Below the pieces are notes generated by a model. It was not told the origin of the DNA and did not search any database. It was given only the letters and a program-made list of their open reading frames with translations. 64,000 bases of DNA from Halichondria panicea (taxonomy: Eukaryota; Porifera; Demospongiae; Suberitida; Halichondriidae), in assembly GCF_963675165.1 (NCBI RefSeq), contig NC_087386.1, positions 670,931 to 734,930 on the forward strand, given 5' to 3'. Both the position numbers and the translations under genes were made by a program. Each line of letters starts with the position of its first letter. The first letter of the stretch is position 1. Shown here in pieces: positions 50,868 through 63,877 of the stretch.

Positions 50868-51116
50868 CGTGTGTGTGTGTGTGTGTGGGAGGTATCAATA
50901 GCACACTTTATTCGAATTTGAGAGCAAATTTGTAAAGGCTTCATAATTATTGTGTATTGACTACAATGAACCAAGCTGCTGCTGTTACCTGGTTGGTCGT
51001 TTGTTGAACCTTGAGCTGGTGCAAAGTTTGAAGACCATCTTCTCAAAGCGGTCCAACAGGACAAACGGCCGTCGGTCATTAGGGCACATCAGGTACGCAC
51101 TGATCACCACAGATTC

Positions 51117-51147
<31 letters not shown>

Positions 51148-52428
51148 GGGTGTGTGTGTGTGTGTGTGTGCGTGTGGGTGTGTGTGGGTGTGTGTATATA
51201 AACAGAACTAGAAAACTGTGCTGACTAGACGGGATTATTGGCTACTACTGTACATGGTGTCTAGTGTGTGTTTCAGTGAACCTTTAGTGAAGCTGTCAGC
51301 GACTGGTTTGTTCTTTGCTGCCTTCCCAGAAGAGTCTGGTCCGCTAGTGGTAACAGTGACAGTGCTCATATTCACCAGGTCTGTGTTCTTCACCAGCAAC
51401 TACACACAGAGAGAACAACACCTGACACACTCACACAGCCAGGCTACCATAATCTCATTCAAAAAAGGTACTCTCTATAAAAGAGCTGCCTTACCCCCCC
51501 CCCCCCCCTACAATGTGCAGCTGCACCTAAAAAATGCATACTGAAGCAGCATAGCCGCTACACTGTGTATGTATTGTACCCACTCACTGCCTCTTGGACG
51601 ACTCTATTGAGGGTGGTGTTAGCGCTGGCGAGGGAGAGGGGGAAGAGGTGGGCCTCAGTCGTAAACACAAAGTCATCCATGTTCAGGGGACTGTCCCCCT
51701 CGTCAGCAAACAACAAGAACAGATACTTGAACGTCTCAGCCAGTACGAAGGAGTCCATTCTATACAGTATCGAAGATTGCCAATGAAATGATATCGTACT
51801 ACTAGAATATTAAACCCTTTGTGAATGAGTTTATTAAGACTTTGCGATCTAACCTTTACATTCAGGCAAGGATTGTGATGCCATACAAGTACCGATTATT
51901 ATACGTTTTTGTGAGATCTACATGGGAACTAAATTCTAACTATTAGTATATAATGGTTCCCCTGACTTACCTGTCCTCGTGAGCGTTGGTCCTGAGGTCC
52001 TTGATGGCAGCAAAGCCACACCTCACTCTGGCGTACTTGTTCAAGTTGTTCACCACTGATCGACCCACGTCCAGGTAGTATGGATCTCCAGTCGCCTGCA
52101 GTAGCAACACAACATAATCGTTCATTAACTACTTAGCCATTAAAATAATACAGAGAGTAGAGTAGAGCAGTAGCATCACACGCTAGGAGTTGATTACAGT
52201 ACTTACAGAAATATTCCAATTACTGAGATGCTTTCTTCGAAACAACAGAAAGTGATATATGCATGTACAGCTAATGCATAGAGTAAACACACACCCCCAC
52301 CCCCCCACACACACACACACCCACCCCCCCCACACACATACACCCACCCCACCCACACACCCCCACACACCCCCACACACACACACCCACCCCCACCCCA
52401 CACACACACACCCACCCCCAAATTAAAA

Positions 52429-52835
52429 TTAACTGCAACTCTCCCCCCCCCATCAATTTATCAGCTGCCATAACTCGAATTCCGTGGATCCAATTTCAAC
52501 GATAATATAATTTTCTGAAAGCTTAGAAACACACCTTTCAAATAGCATCATCAAAATTCTTATTTGAACGATAAAAATATTTCCAATTAGGCGATACCAT
52601 GAATAATAGCCCATGGTCCAAGACCGAAAAATGACAAATTATGGCCCCGACGAATTTTTGGATTGAAATACATCATTTGAAAGGAAATTTTCTAAGCTTT
52701 CCGAAAATCACAAAATTTTGGAGATTCGATCAACGGTACTAAAGTTAATAGCTGTTGAAATTAACTGCAACTCTCCCCCCCCCTCAATTTAATTATTCTT
52801 TTCAGCTGCCATAACTTGAATTCCGTGGACCCCCA
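52429..52835. repeat. Intronic ~340-bp satellite, ~1.2 copies, unit 3
   Basis: Same family as 18235-19340. One full copy (52429-52755) and the beginning of a second (52757-52835) are flanked by CA/CCCA tracts (52289-52425 and 52829-52902). It has fewer copies than unit 1. Confidence 0.8.
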
Positions 52836-53381
52836 CCCACCCCACACACACACACCCACCCCCATCCCCCCACACACAAACACCCACACACCCCACACAC
52901 ACATGACGGTGTACCTTGTAGAGGAAGTAAGTGCTCTCAATGAACTCAGGCCTGAGAGGGTGGTTTCCCCAGTGGACCCTGAAGTCATGAGTGAATGCCT
53001 CGGGTAGGAAGTTGTGTCTCTCCATCACATGATAAAGCATGTCGTGAATGTGTATAGCTGTGTCTACATCACCCCACAGAACCTGGAGATAGATACAACA
53101 AACCTTGTCATTTAAACATGAAGGTTAGGTAAGTACAGTATATACAAAAATGTATACTGCAGACTACAATAGACGGACGCCTCTAAGAAGTACTTTTCTA
53201 TGTCAAACTGTTCTAGAGAGGTTCAGAGATATTAAGGCAAAACAGAAAACTACGGCACGAAAAACAATTGTTGATCTCAGTCTACCATTTTGTGGTACCT
53301 TTATCAAAGAGCTACAAATAAATTGGACACAAGTTACGGCCCCTAAAAGGGAGCTAGTGGTTTCTCTTAGTCAGTGCATGT

Positions 53382-53419
<38 letters not shown>

Positions 53420-53709
53420 CTGTAGACCAGGCCAGAACGCCAGAAGTGAGTCCATGAAAGATCTAGTCATTCGATGAGGTGAATTCATGCATTCAGCCAT
53501 TTCAAGAGAAGGTCTGGAAGGCCCCTTGCATATTGCAACTCACCCTGTCAGCTATAACCTGTTCATAGTAGGAGGAAAGATAAACAAAGCACAGAGTCTC
53601 TTTGTCTTGAAGGTTGGATTTCAATATTTCAAGACATGATTATTCCTTTAATTCTACTAACTGCACTTTGACTTTAGCGGTGTGATGACGGCTTTTTCAA
53701 TGTGTGGGG

Positions 53710-53795
53710 GCCTCGATCCCAGGCCGAGTTTTCCCTTTTATAACGGTTAGGCAAACAACTAGTTGTTAGCGAAAACTCGGCCTGGGATCGAGGCT
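53710..53795. mobile_element. Fold-back element, unit 4
   Basis: Same element as 36896-36982, here with better-matched arms (gcctcgatcccaggccgagt against ctcggcctgggatcgaggct). It lies at the same position upstream of the Death/GTPase 3' exon, which shows that units 3 and 4 share this end of the cassette. Confidence 0.75.
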
Positions 53796-53917
53796 AATAC
53801 TGCACATGCTCAGTTCAACTTCTCACAGAGACTACCAAAAATGTGCAGAAAAGCAAAGCATTACAGAAAAAATAGTATCAATAAAAAACTTTATGATCAA
53901 AATCAGTTTCGGTCAGT

Positions 53918-56900
53918 TCAACTCGTATTCTCTACAATGAATCTACAAATGTCTGTAGCAGTGTCTCCTCTTCTCAGTCCTATGGCAATTTCTACCAAGG
54001 CCCTGAAGGTAGCTCTGGAAGGATTCACACTTTGCCACGCTCCCAATGCATGAGCCACTCCAGCTTGATTGCCATAACGACGTGTGACATCAGTTACATC
54101 ACCAAGGTCAGCTGGGGTGAGGTTGAGTCGATTCAGCAGGTTAGGAGTTGTGGCTGAATGCAAAGAAAAAAGCTAAGATAATGATAGTCTATAACAAGCA
54201 CTAAAAATGACACACATGCAGCCAGGCTAATAAAAAAAATACGCAAACATTGAAAATAGTTACCTGTGATGCTATCAGCCAAATTGATGAGCTTCACTGA
54301 GGGCTTTTTGAGAGCGTCTGACAGGAGACTCCATGTTACATCTTGCGTACTCAGGAGCTCAGCCAACATTTCACGCAAGCACGACACATTATCGCCACGA
54401 TGCTTGCTATTGATATTGGTGAGAACAAAGTAAGTTAGACCTAGAGCCAATCCCAGATTGAACCAGTGAGGGCTGGCACTTTCATGTGCAGTGTGTAGTT
54501 TCTCGTAAACATGTTGCAGATCGTCAATTGTCAAAGCCTGTACAAAAGCAACAATCAACAGGGTTTCATTTGGTGAGGGTTGCCCCTTATAAATACCTTC
54601 TAGAGGAAATTCAAAGGGAATATATACAATTGAGGGGTTCCAGTGAACAATATGCTCAACCCCCTTACCAAATGTAAAAATGATAATTATGTAAGTACGT
54701 ACAGTATATGAATAAGAGTACTGCCTACCTTGTGCACGCTCAGCAGGTGTGGAAATTTCTCCGCGATTAGAATGATGTCACTCTCAGGGATTTCTTGATC
54801 TAGTTGTTGGTCCCTCACTCCAGTCTCCTTGCACACATCTTCCATTACTGTAACAGAGGACAATTCACCTGAAGAAAAGATAGATTAAATTGTTATTATT
54901 AGGCCCAGGAAAAAAATTAAACTTTCAAACTCGAAACTTGTTGACCAATTGACATTTTCTTACTGGTATGTTGATCACTCGTTTTATTGACCACATGTTC
55001 CATTGCAAGGTCTGAGGAGGGAAAATTTATAAAACAAAAAAACGCAAAACAAAGCTTACTAGAAGTATTTCGCTGATCATGAACATGCACATGTACTTCC
55101 GTCTTCAAGCACACATCTTCCATTACAGAATTACCTGAGGAAAAGCAGACACAGCAGTTACGCTAATGTAGTACGTTTGTCAATTACCATACAAGGCTGT
55201 TGATCACTCGTTCTTTAAATTATTTGATACACATTTTACTAAACTATAACAAATACTCTGCTAATCAAGTAACTATGTACTAGCTAGTTAAGTTCCAAAA
55301 CTGCAAATGTTTACATATACTGTTACGTAATTACCGGGGTATTGCAGCTGATCACTCGTTCTTTCAGTGACATCTCTCGTAACAGAGGATGGTTCACCTA
55401 ACATAGAGAAACATAAATGTCAATATTACTGAACACTATATAATTATTATACTCACCTGAACCTTCGCTATGGTCCAGCCAGATTCTATGTTCGTCACTG
55501 AGCTTCCCATACACACGTGCCTCCTGGGAGCATATCCAATAGTCCTTCCGTTCGCTCAAATCAGCAAGGTGCAATTTGCTTCCAGTGCTCTTCTTGCATG
55601 GGCAAAAGATGCCTGTCTCGGGTGTGTCGTTGTTGTAATGCAATGCTTGACAGGACAATTTAATGCTGCTTAAAATTTCGTTGCGAATCGTAGGGCATAT
55701 TTCATTGCGTAAAGGAAAAGGGACGTCAATGTACACTTCGATATACGAGAAGGAGTCGATCAGAGCCACGGTATACGGGTGCTTGGGAATTCTTAGCTGG
55801 ATACAATTTTTAGCAAAACAGATTGGTTTCCCTGAGGGGAGTAAAACTTTCCAGTCCAACCTCTTGATCACGTCCACAACTAGACAGCAAAATACTCCAG
55901 AGCGAATACACCCACTACGAAAGTAGATAGCGAAGGGTGATATTGTGAAGGAGGAACGGATTTTGTCTAGCTCAACAGGTGGGATCGATGTGAGTAGAGA
56001 TGGCATGAAGAACTCGACTTGGTGGGTAGTGGACTCCACTAGAGGAATGGGAGCAATCACAAGAAGATCTTTCATGATCAACAGCATATCTTCTGGAGAA
56101 AAGGTGCCTTCAACGTAATGCTTCTTGAAGAATCGTAGAAACTTTAAAGTGATTATGCCCTCATCTCGAAATCTCTTCCATTCGGCGCCTGTCCCTTCTG
56201 GGCTAACAGTAGAGCGTGCATTCCTCAGGGAGATGGCGTGTTGTGAGAGCTCGGTGATCTTGTCTAGTGGAATCTGGGCATCCACAAACACTGTGTTGGG
56301 GAGAATAGAGGGATAGTAGTGCGCTATACACACGTTGTCAAAGAAGACCAGAGCAGCTTCAAGATCTTGGAGCAAATAACCAAATCGAGTGGCTAATTGC
56401 AGACATTCTCCAATGCTTAGTACACCTCGCTCGAGACTGGCAGACAAACTCTGGAGAAGTGAATCCAAGAAGGACCACCAGATGGGCATTTTTACTTGTA
56501 ACGGAATAGAGCGCTCAATAGCAATTCTAATCCTATTGGCAGTGGCCAGTGAATCTTCTTCTCGGCTGATTGTGTTGAGACCAAAAATCAGATTGTTCAA
56601 TCCAAGATTTTCGTACACCAATAGCTTCTTGATATCGGGTGGCAGCATGTCGAGAATCTCTTTATTCCTCTCGATAAGTGTATTCGAGCTCTTCAGCTGA
56701 TCAAAGAATGTGCCCACAAAGATCATCTTCGGCTTCTTATCTTGTGAGGTATGGGACTCAATGGATCGAATCAGACTCTGAAGTGTCTCCCCGAGGGTCA
56801 TGTGAGATGCATGAGGACTACCAACAAGCTGCCCATCCTTGTAGTACTCGTCAGAAGGGAAACTGGAGAGTTCGTCAATCAAACGCAGGACTATCAACGC

Positions 56901-57595
56901 CACCGAAATGTGCTTGATGAAGAGAGGGCTGACATCGTGGAATTGCGGCTGGCCGCCGCAGTCGGTAACATACACCCAGTTGGAATCAAACAGTTTTCCT
57001 TCTTGCTGGTCACTGCTCGACAGTTGGTCAGTTCCCTGTGTGGCTGGCAGCTCTTCTGCCACACCACTCACTACACTCGCTATCACTTCATCGATGGCTT
57101 TGTCCAACATTCTTGCAGAGCCAGAAAGTTCATCGGAATCGTTCGTCGATGGGCTCAATTTGGAACCAGAAATTGGCTTGGTTGTGGTCATTCTCTTGGG
57201 AATCCTTAATGCCATCATCATTTTCTTCAAGCCATTGGAAATCCGTGATGCCATGGAGCGATCAGTGATTTTTCGAACTAGGTGATCGGTGCTTTCTTTT
57301 GGTAACTTGGCAATGATTTCAGCTAGTAGATTGAGCATCTTTGGCTGAGATATCTCTTCCCAGCCTCTTCCAGTTGTCTTGAATTTCGTGTTGGACACGG
57401 GTCGAATGCGTACTGGCTTTTCCATACAAGGAGTGCTGTCTCGCTGTAGTGGAGGGGGCTTGTCAGTTAGCAGGTGCTTGAGATTGGTCTTCCCTGTTCC
57501 CGCAGGTCCAAACACAAGCATGTTGACAATGTTGACCGAGACGTGTCCGTGCTTCATCGCCTCATCAAACAACCGCTTTGCTGATAGCTTCGATT
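53918..57595 (-). CDS. Death domain / Roc-COR-like GTPase gene, unit 4
   Basis: Main exon 55457-57595 (713 codons). The N-terminal linker matches unit 2 (RKITDRSMASRISNGLKK), the C-terminal block matches unit 1 (LRIPKHPYTVALIDSFSYIEVYIDV), and the following small exon (~55331-55394, REMV/TERTSDQLQYP type) and Death exons match unit 3, making a clear mosaic. Small exons: ~55331-55394, ~55065-55137, ~54966-55013 and ~54729-54870. A remnant of the SDQQPCL exon survives near 55190-55215, without a good donor. Death-like domains lie in 54264-54537 and 53918-54153 (ends VENTS). The P-loop GPAGTGKT and VTDCGGQPQFHD are intact and the main exon is open throughout. Confidence 0.8.
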
Positions 57596-59110
57596 CTAAT
57601 GTGTATATGTGGTGTATGTAATGCTAACAACAACCACATGTACAGTAGAGGGATATACGAACAATCACATTGGGGTGGGGAAAACATGTGAATATATAGA
57701 ATTGCCAAAGAAAGCTCTTCTGTGTTATTTAATTACACCGTTGCGTAGCCTCAAGGCATAAATTGTCATCGTGATATAAAATACATAATAATATATAATC
57801 ATTGCACTCGATCGTCACTCGGGCTTCTGCCTGTATGTCATAAAATGCATGTTTGCAAGGATAATACCGATAACGCGATTAGAACACGATGGGCATCAGC
57901 TATATATGTTCAGTCCTACAGTATATTACTACAATGTCCAATAAACAGTGTCCATATACCATGTAGAGTAGCAAAAGGAACGATGCTCAGTTTAGTATGC
58001 CTAAACTGTACTACGTACATGTTAAAAAAGTCAGTTGCCTAGCCAATGAAGTGTCAGTGGAAAGGCAACTGGACTACTAGCCTCGTTCCCAGGCCGATCT
58101 GTCTCCAATTTAATTGAACGCTAGGTAGACTCCTAGGCCGATCCGTCTCCAATTGAACGCTATATAGGCCTAGGCCTGGTATTGATTGCATTTGGGCGTG
58201 GTTGGAATTCGCTCAAACGAGCGAATTCCTAAGCGATTAAGGATTTCGATGGAGCAATAGCTTATAAATTCCCTGTACGAAGCAAGAAGCCTTACTCTCT
58301 TGAAGGAATAGGCCCTCAAGCTCCTGTCTGAGGGAACGGATGTGTTTGTGTGGTTCCCAACAACAGGGTATGGCATATCTCTTTGCTACCAGTTGTTATC
58401 ATTTTTGATGGACTACAAGCTTGGTAGGACCAGCGCTCCCCTTGTCCATCAAAATCCAGAACTGAAGTCTCCATAGTCGAGTCACAGGTAGCTAGTATAG
58501 CTAGCTAGCTTGCTAATAAAAACACATTTAGTATTTAATCGCTTAGGAATTCGCTCGTTTGAGTAAATATGCCCAGATACAATCAATACCAGGCCTAGGA
58601 GTCGACCTATATAGCGTTCAATTGGAGACGGATCGGCTACTGGACTACGTGAAGATATTAAGGACATGAAGCAGCTGAACATAAACCACTTTTAAATCGT
58701 AAACCTTTAAAGCTTGCTAAGTGGGTGACCCACCAATGACAGGGAATACATGTACTGGGTAATAATGATGTGGCTGATCACTACAGGAATGTGCTATGCT
58801 TGAATTAACATGATGATGTCATAATTAAGTAACACAGTACAACATCACGAACCCAAATCATTGAAAGTTGGTATTCCAATAAACCATATCCATACCACCA
58901 CAGTGTGTAGAGTAGTAACAGGAACAATGCTCTAGTACACTGTAGTGTGCACAATCAGGGGCAGTTGCCTAGCAACACAACACATGTGATAGGCGAACGA
59001 AAATGTTGTGGGTGGAGCAAACGCTTTTGCAATAACACGATTATATAAAGTATGAGGACCTCACAACAGCTGTAGGTACAGTCTACTAATAACACACTAC
59101 ATGTAAGTTG
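57596..59110. other. Intergenic/5' region of Death-GTPase gene, unit 4
   Basis: Close to 26443-27966 of unit 2, including its helicase-fragment element. No coding exon was identified. The promoter and first exon of the Death/GTPase gene should lie here. Confidence 0.55.
58078..58639. mobile_element. TIR element with RecQ-like helicase fragment, unit 4
   Basis: Second copy of 26939-27488 at the same site, again between CTGGACTAC duplications. The helicase fragment has changed: the P-loop words read gggtatggcatatctcttt, losing the GKS codons, and caa has been duplicated ahead of it. This supports decay without selection on the captured fragment. Confidence 0.8.
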
Positions 59111-62100
59111 CTACAGGTACGAGTGATTGCAACTATGAGCATCAACACTCACTGTACTATAAAGTTCCTTGCTCCCCTCACCTTCCTCTCTCTGCCTCTC
59201 CTCTCCTCTTACTCGTCTCTCAGCAATCCACTTATAATTGTCATGTATCCACCCCTCATATATTTGTATCTCTGAGACATACTTCTTGATCTCCCCCTCC
59301 ACCTCCTCCAGCTCTCCCTGCAGTTGTCTCCGGTCCTGGTCAGTGATGTCACCAGACAGTCTCTGTTGGAGGGCAGCTCTTCTCTGGGGGAGTAAAGAAT
59401 TTATATACGACTGAAGAAAAATTCCACCAAATAGAACATGCAGCTGATACAAATGTACAAATTATCAAAATATAAAAATCAGCAACCACCAACCTAAATA
59501 AACTTGGCGAGCATAATTATATATTTACCCGCTATACGGTATAACCTCACACAGACAAACAGTAAAAGTGGACTTACAAATCATACCTAAAAAAAGGTAG
59601 ACAAAAAGCAACCATTCATCACACAATGGACAGTACATGTACACACATTGTCGTTCTGCTAGACTACGTGTACTACTCTTACCACGAGAGTAGTAAGTGC
59701 AACTGTCAACACTCACCGTCTCATGACGCTTCAGTTTACTCTCCTCTTTAGCCTTCACCTGGACAAGGTGAACAAGACAAGAGTGGGTTAGACTGTGTGT
59801 TTGTGGTCACACATTATGAGTTGTCTATAGGAGCAACCAGTATAGCTACTAGAGTCAGGTAAGGATATGAGACTATTACAAACTGAATGCACATGAGGTG
59901 TACGGTATGTTTGCTAACATTGTTTGACTCACTTTCTATCGTTCCAGATATTCAGTAACCATGGAAATGTAGGGAGAGAGAAAAGAATATAATCACAAAC
60001 CTGTACACTATGAATGCCAATACACATATACTCATGCAACTCAAACATTACTGACACAAGTACAGTCACAAGTCAGTGCAGTGTCCCGCTCACCTTCTGT
60101 TTAGTCCAATGAGACACCAGCGTAAGACGCACATGGAAACAGAGAGAGGGGGATGATGGTAGGAGCAGTGAGTGCATTCATACATGTCTGTATATACTGT
60201 AACTTACACACTGTTGTTCCAGTAATCATTAGCAGTAGTCACATTAACAAGCAGTAGGACACGGACATGTAGAGAAATGAACATGTTCAAATACACGAAT
60301 GCATTCACACATGTATACATCAATTATTGCAAGTACACGTCTGTACAGCATGAAACTTTCAGTACGTACTAATCCTAAATAAAGTCACGCAAGTTATTCT
60401 TTCTGCCTTCATGCAGTAGTACATGTATACAAGTCAGCCTAGTACGCCATTATATGTACATGCAATAAACTCACGCTCTGTTGTTGAGTAACAGTCCACA
60501 GAGGGTACATGTGAGGAGAGAGTGATATGAACACTGGTAGTACACACACTGGCTAATACACACACAGGTACTCGGTACTAGCAATAGCAGATAATGGAAG
60601 GGTCAGTGGGTGGGTCAGTGGAAGGGACGGTAAACGGTACAACAAGCATCTTACATGTACAACTTTGATACGTATGATTTTGTTTGTCGTACAATACAAC
60701 ACATCCACTCCACGAGACACACACACAATCACAACATACCTCAATGCCACGCTGAGACACATCAAATGGTACATGTGAGGGAGAGATTTAATCTTACACA
60801 TACAAGACATCAGATCAGTTGAACGCTGGTGTGTATGGGACTGACTACACACAGCAACAAGTGGCTAGACCTGGCATAGAAAAGCTCTAAAAAAGTTGGG
60901 GAAACATTGAGAAATAGGCAACAAGTTTTAGGTTCAGTAGGCACTTAATTGGTTGGGGAATTTACATAAACACAAATTTACATGTACACAATGTACACAA
61001 TGGTGGTATTTCGAAATTGTGCCCGTAAAATGGGATTACGAATTGAACAAGTTTAAAGCCGTGGTCTACCCTATACGAGGGAGAGGGTCAGCTCTAGAGG
61101 ACAAGGGACACACGCTAATGATGCTAGGTAACCAGTACATCCGTACACATTGCAGCTGAACCATTTTAGTGTGTGGACATTGAGTACTCGTAAGAAGCTC
61201 ACCTCCTACAGTAGTCCAAATCAGTGTGTGGTCCAACATAGGAATGAGTGTGTGTATGGGAAGAGACAAACACGATAATGTACGTACCAACTAATGAACT
61301 TAGGTGTATATTCTACGAATATTAAAACTACAACCTAATAAGTTGTGTGGGCCTCGGCTAATACCAAGTTGGCAATAATTATGAAAAGAGACAAAATATA
61401 ATTTACGAGTTCCTATAGTAACCATTAAAATGAGTGTGCATGTGCAAACACAACTTACAAACTGTTGATCCAGAGAGGGAGAGTCCACAGAGCAAACAGT
61501 GGGAAGATAGTAAATGAATGATTACGAGGTTGAATGTGATCATACTAAATATTTCCCTATATAACACTATGGCACTGCACACACACACAAGAGTAATAAT
61601 GGGGAAGTAGAAACATCACAGAATATGCAACAGACACTAAATATTCTGACAACACACACCAACTTACATTCTGTTGTTTCAGAGGGTCAGTCAAAGGTGA
61701 GGTGGAGATGCATGAAATGGAAGGAAGAGAACATTAGTGCAGTGATACAGTACACTGGTGATTGCATGACACAGGGGAGGGGAAACAATTGTGGACAGCC
61801 AAACATGCAGACTGAAACACTTGATTAACCATGCATACTTTCAGGTACTACTACGAGTAGCCTCGATCCCAGGCCGCACTTCCCACTTCACTTAGGGAAG
61901 TGGGCCTGGTATCGACTGCTTGCGCATGCGCTAATATCCCCCCGGTATCTGGGGGCTTTGGATAACATCGTATATGCTCAGTAAAACTGTGACATCACAA
62001 CGAACGAAAGTGGATTGAAGGAAGTAGATAGAAAGTTTGATTGAGTTTCTAGCCCATCTGATAGCATTCTCTGATAGCTACTCTTAGCCTGCTATGTTAA

Positions 62101-62885
62101 CAAAAGACTCACAGCCTGCAACAGTGTGGATGATGATCTTCTGAACGGAGTGAAAGCTGACAAGAACCTATATGGACAGGCCACGCCCGTTTAACACTAA
62201 CTTTGGTGAAAGTCTACTATACTACTGCTACTGATTCTATCAGAAGAAAATAGCTGTACAACAAACCTACACAGCTATGTCTCTAGCTAGCTAGCTATAT
62301 AGCTCTGTGTATGACTTTTAGGATATTTTCTCTGATGAATCCAGTATTATAGGAAATTTTACGGGAAAAAATATCCAATAATTTGGCGCATGCGCAAGCA
62401 GTCGATAGCAGGCCTTCTTTCCTATGAAGGCCGGTGAAGGAGGCTTTACTACGAGTAGATCTACTTGTCTCAATTAAGGAATAATATCACATTCAGTTAT
62501 CTGTATGTGCTCTTCTTTACACTGTCTACCTCCTAACAACAAGTGCTCAGAGCACAAGCATGTCAGCTTGGTAGAATGTGATTGCACACAACGTACCTTA
62601 ATCAGTGTCTGTTGTCCATCCAGAGAGTGGTACATGTGGAGAGAACAACAACATGAGATAAAATACCTCACACTAACAGGGTAGAGTGTAGGCACTATAC
62701 TGTGATGAATGAATGATGCCAAGTGTGTTTATGGGTGGTCAACAAGTACATCTAGGCACTAGGAGAATGCACTGATCATTGAGTATCTATCTATCATGTG
62801 AATATCATACCCTATCCAAATCATCTAGCCCATCCTCCATCAACTGTTGGGAACTAGCAGCATTCAGTGTTGTAGATTCAGCCAT
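59111..62885 (-). CDS. Micro-exon coiled-coil gene, unit 4
   Basis: Exons: 62811-62885 (ends DGLDDLDR), 62597-62608 (TLIK), 61668-61670 (N), 61459-61461 (F), 61203-61205 (E), 60740-60751 (RGIE), 60475-60477 (S), 60208-60210 (C), 60094-60096 (K), 59933-59935 (K), 59717-59758 (VKAKEESKLKRHET) and 59111-59383. The predicted product is 144 aa with no stop. The terminal exon's variable middle reads EIQIYEGWIHDNYKWIAERR. The invariant single-codon exons E (fifth) and K (ninth) are shared by all four units, in contrast to their variable neighbours. Confidence 0.7.
61858..62446. mobile_element. 588-bp TIR element, unit 4 copy
   Basis: Orthologous to 30761-31348, with left end TAGCCTCGATCCCAGGCC and right end GGAGGCTT, between TACTACGAG copies at 61849-61857 and 62447-62455. 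Confidence 0.8.
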
Positions 62886-63049
62886 TTCAAGAGAAGGTCT
62901 GGAAGGCCCCTTATATTTCTTTGTGGGTGGCTAGAGGCATGAGGGGGTGGGGCTTGTAGCAACACCCACACATTGTTCAATAAAGAAAGGGTTCAAAGGA
63001 CACATAATTATTGTTCCAAATAGAGCACAGAACACACATAAAGCAAGTA

Positions 63050-63448
63050 CCGTATATCTTCTAATTTATCGGACACTTCTAATTACCCGGACACTCTTTT
63101 GGGCAATTTTCGTTGTTCTAATACAACGGACACTCCAGTGCTTTAATATTACATTTGTTCTAAATATCCGGACAATACAGTTGAGTTACATTCACCATTC
63201 ACAGACGGCAAGTAAGACAAGACTTAGAGTGCTGCAGTTAGATAGCTTTGAGTAGCTAGTTTTAGATAGCTAGTGCAACTATTCAGTCGCACACTGGTCT
63301 ATTAAACTTAGCTAGCTCTCATGCAGCTGCTTGCTTGTTCTAATTATTCCGGACACTTCGCATGCTGTATAAAAATCTGTTCCAATTATACCCGGACAAT
63401 TTCCAAAATAATTATTTTTTGCTGTCCGATAAATTAGAAGATATACGG
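63050..63448. mobile_element. 399-bp MITE upstream of SEC22, unit 4
   Basis: Same family as 36472-36867, in reverse orientation, with perfect ccgtatatcttctaatttat terminal repeats. Comparison with units 1 and 3 (aagcaagtacgtatcag, empty) shows insertion into TA with TA duplicated. It sits about 45 bp upstream of the SEC22 start codon, so it may alter that promoter or 5' UTR. Confidence 0.9.
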
Positions 63449-63494
63449 TACATATCAGAAGAAGAAGCACTGAAGAAAGAAGAGCTCAGGAACA

Positions 63495-63877
63495 ATGGCC
63501 CACCTGACACTAATTGCCAGAGCCAGTGATGGACTACCTCTGTCTGCATCCATTGTCAATGAAGAGGTAGAGGAGCTACAGTAGATAATACAGTACAGTC
63601 TGCATTGGTCCCATCAGGACACTGTACTGTATGCAGCTCAGTGACATGAATAGTTGTCAAGTCATGATTCTGTAGACATATAAAGAGAACCTTGCTAGAA
63701 TAATACGTGTGTATTGTGTGCTATCTTTAACAGCTTGAATTGTTGCATTCTCCCTCTGCAGTCTGGCCGGGATTATGCTGAATACCAACCCAAGGCCAAG
63801 CAGATATTCCGCAAGCTGTCGTCAGTCAGCCCCCCTCGATGCTCAATCGAGTGTGACCCGGGTCGTATGGTGTTCCA
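63495..63877 (+). CDS. SEC22: SEC22-like longin gene, first two exons, unit 4 (cut by window end)
   Basis: Exon 1 (63495 to about 63566, MAHLTLIARASDGLPLSAS) and exon 2 (about 63762-63877, SGRDYAEYQPKAKQIFRKLS) are intact and use the same splice sites as the other units. The remainder lies beyond the window. The KLSS text and the upstream sequence resemble unit 2 rather than units 1 and 3. Confidence 0.75.

Larger units (their letters stand above)
48943..53487 (-). pseudogene. EDEM3: EDEM3-like copy lacking the N-terminal half, unit 3
   Basis: It keeps the exons from MTRSFMDSLLAFWPGLQV (~53419-53487) through [33 protein letters not shown], the PA domain (GKILLINRGGCLF, ~50000-50390) and the C-terminal tail (stop at 48943). 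The catalytic-domain N-terminal half and signal peptide are missing. The gene breaks off at 53487 in gaattcatgc, where a ~40-bp fragment of the micro-exon gene 5' end (attcagccatttcaagagaa) is joined, followed by sequence equivalent to 22336 of unit 1. In the ~50650-50665 segment, extra bases (gctatattggcc instead of gctactggcc) also shift the frame. Confidence 0.75.
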
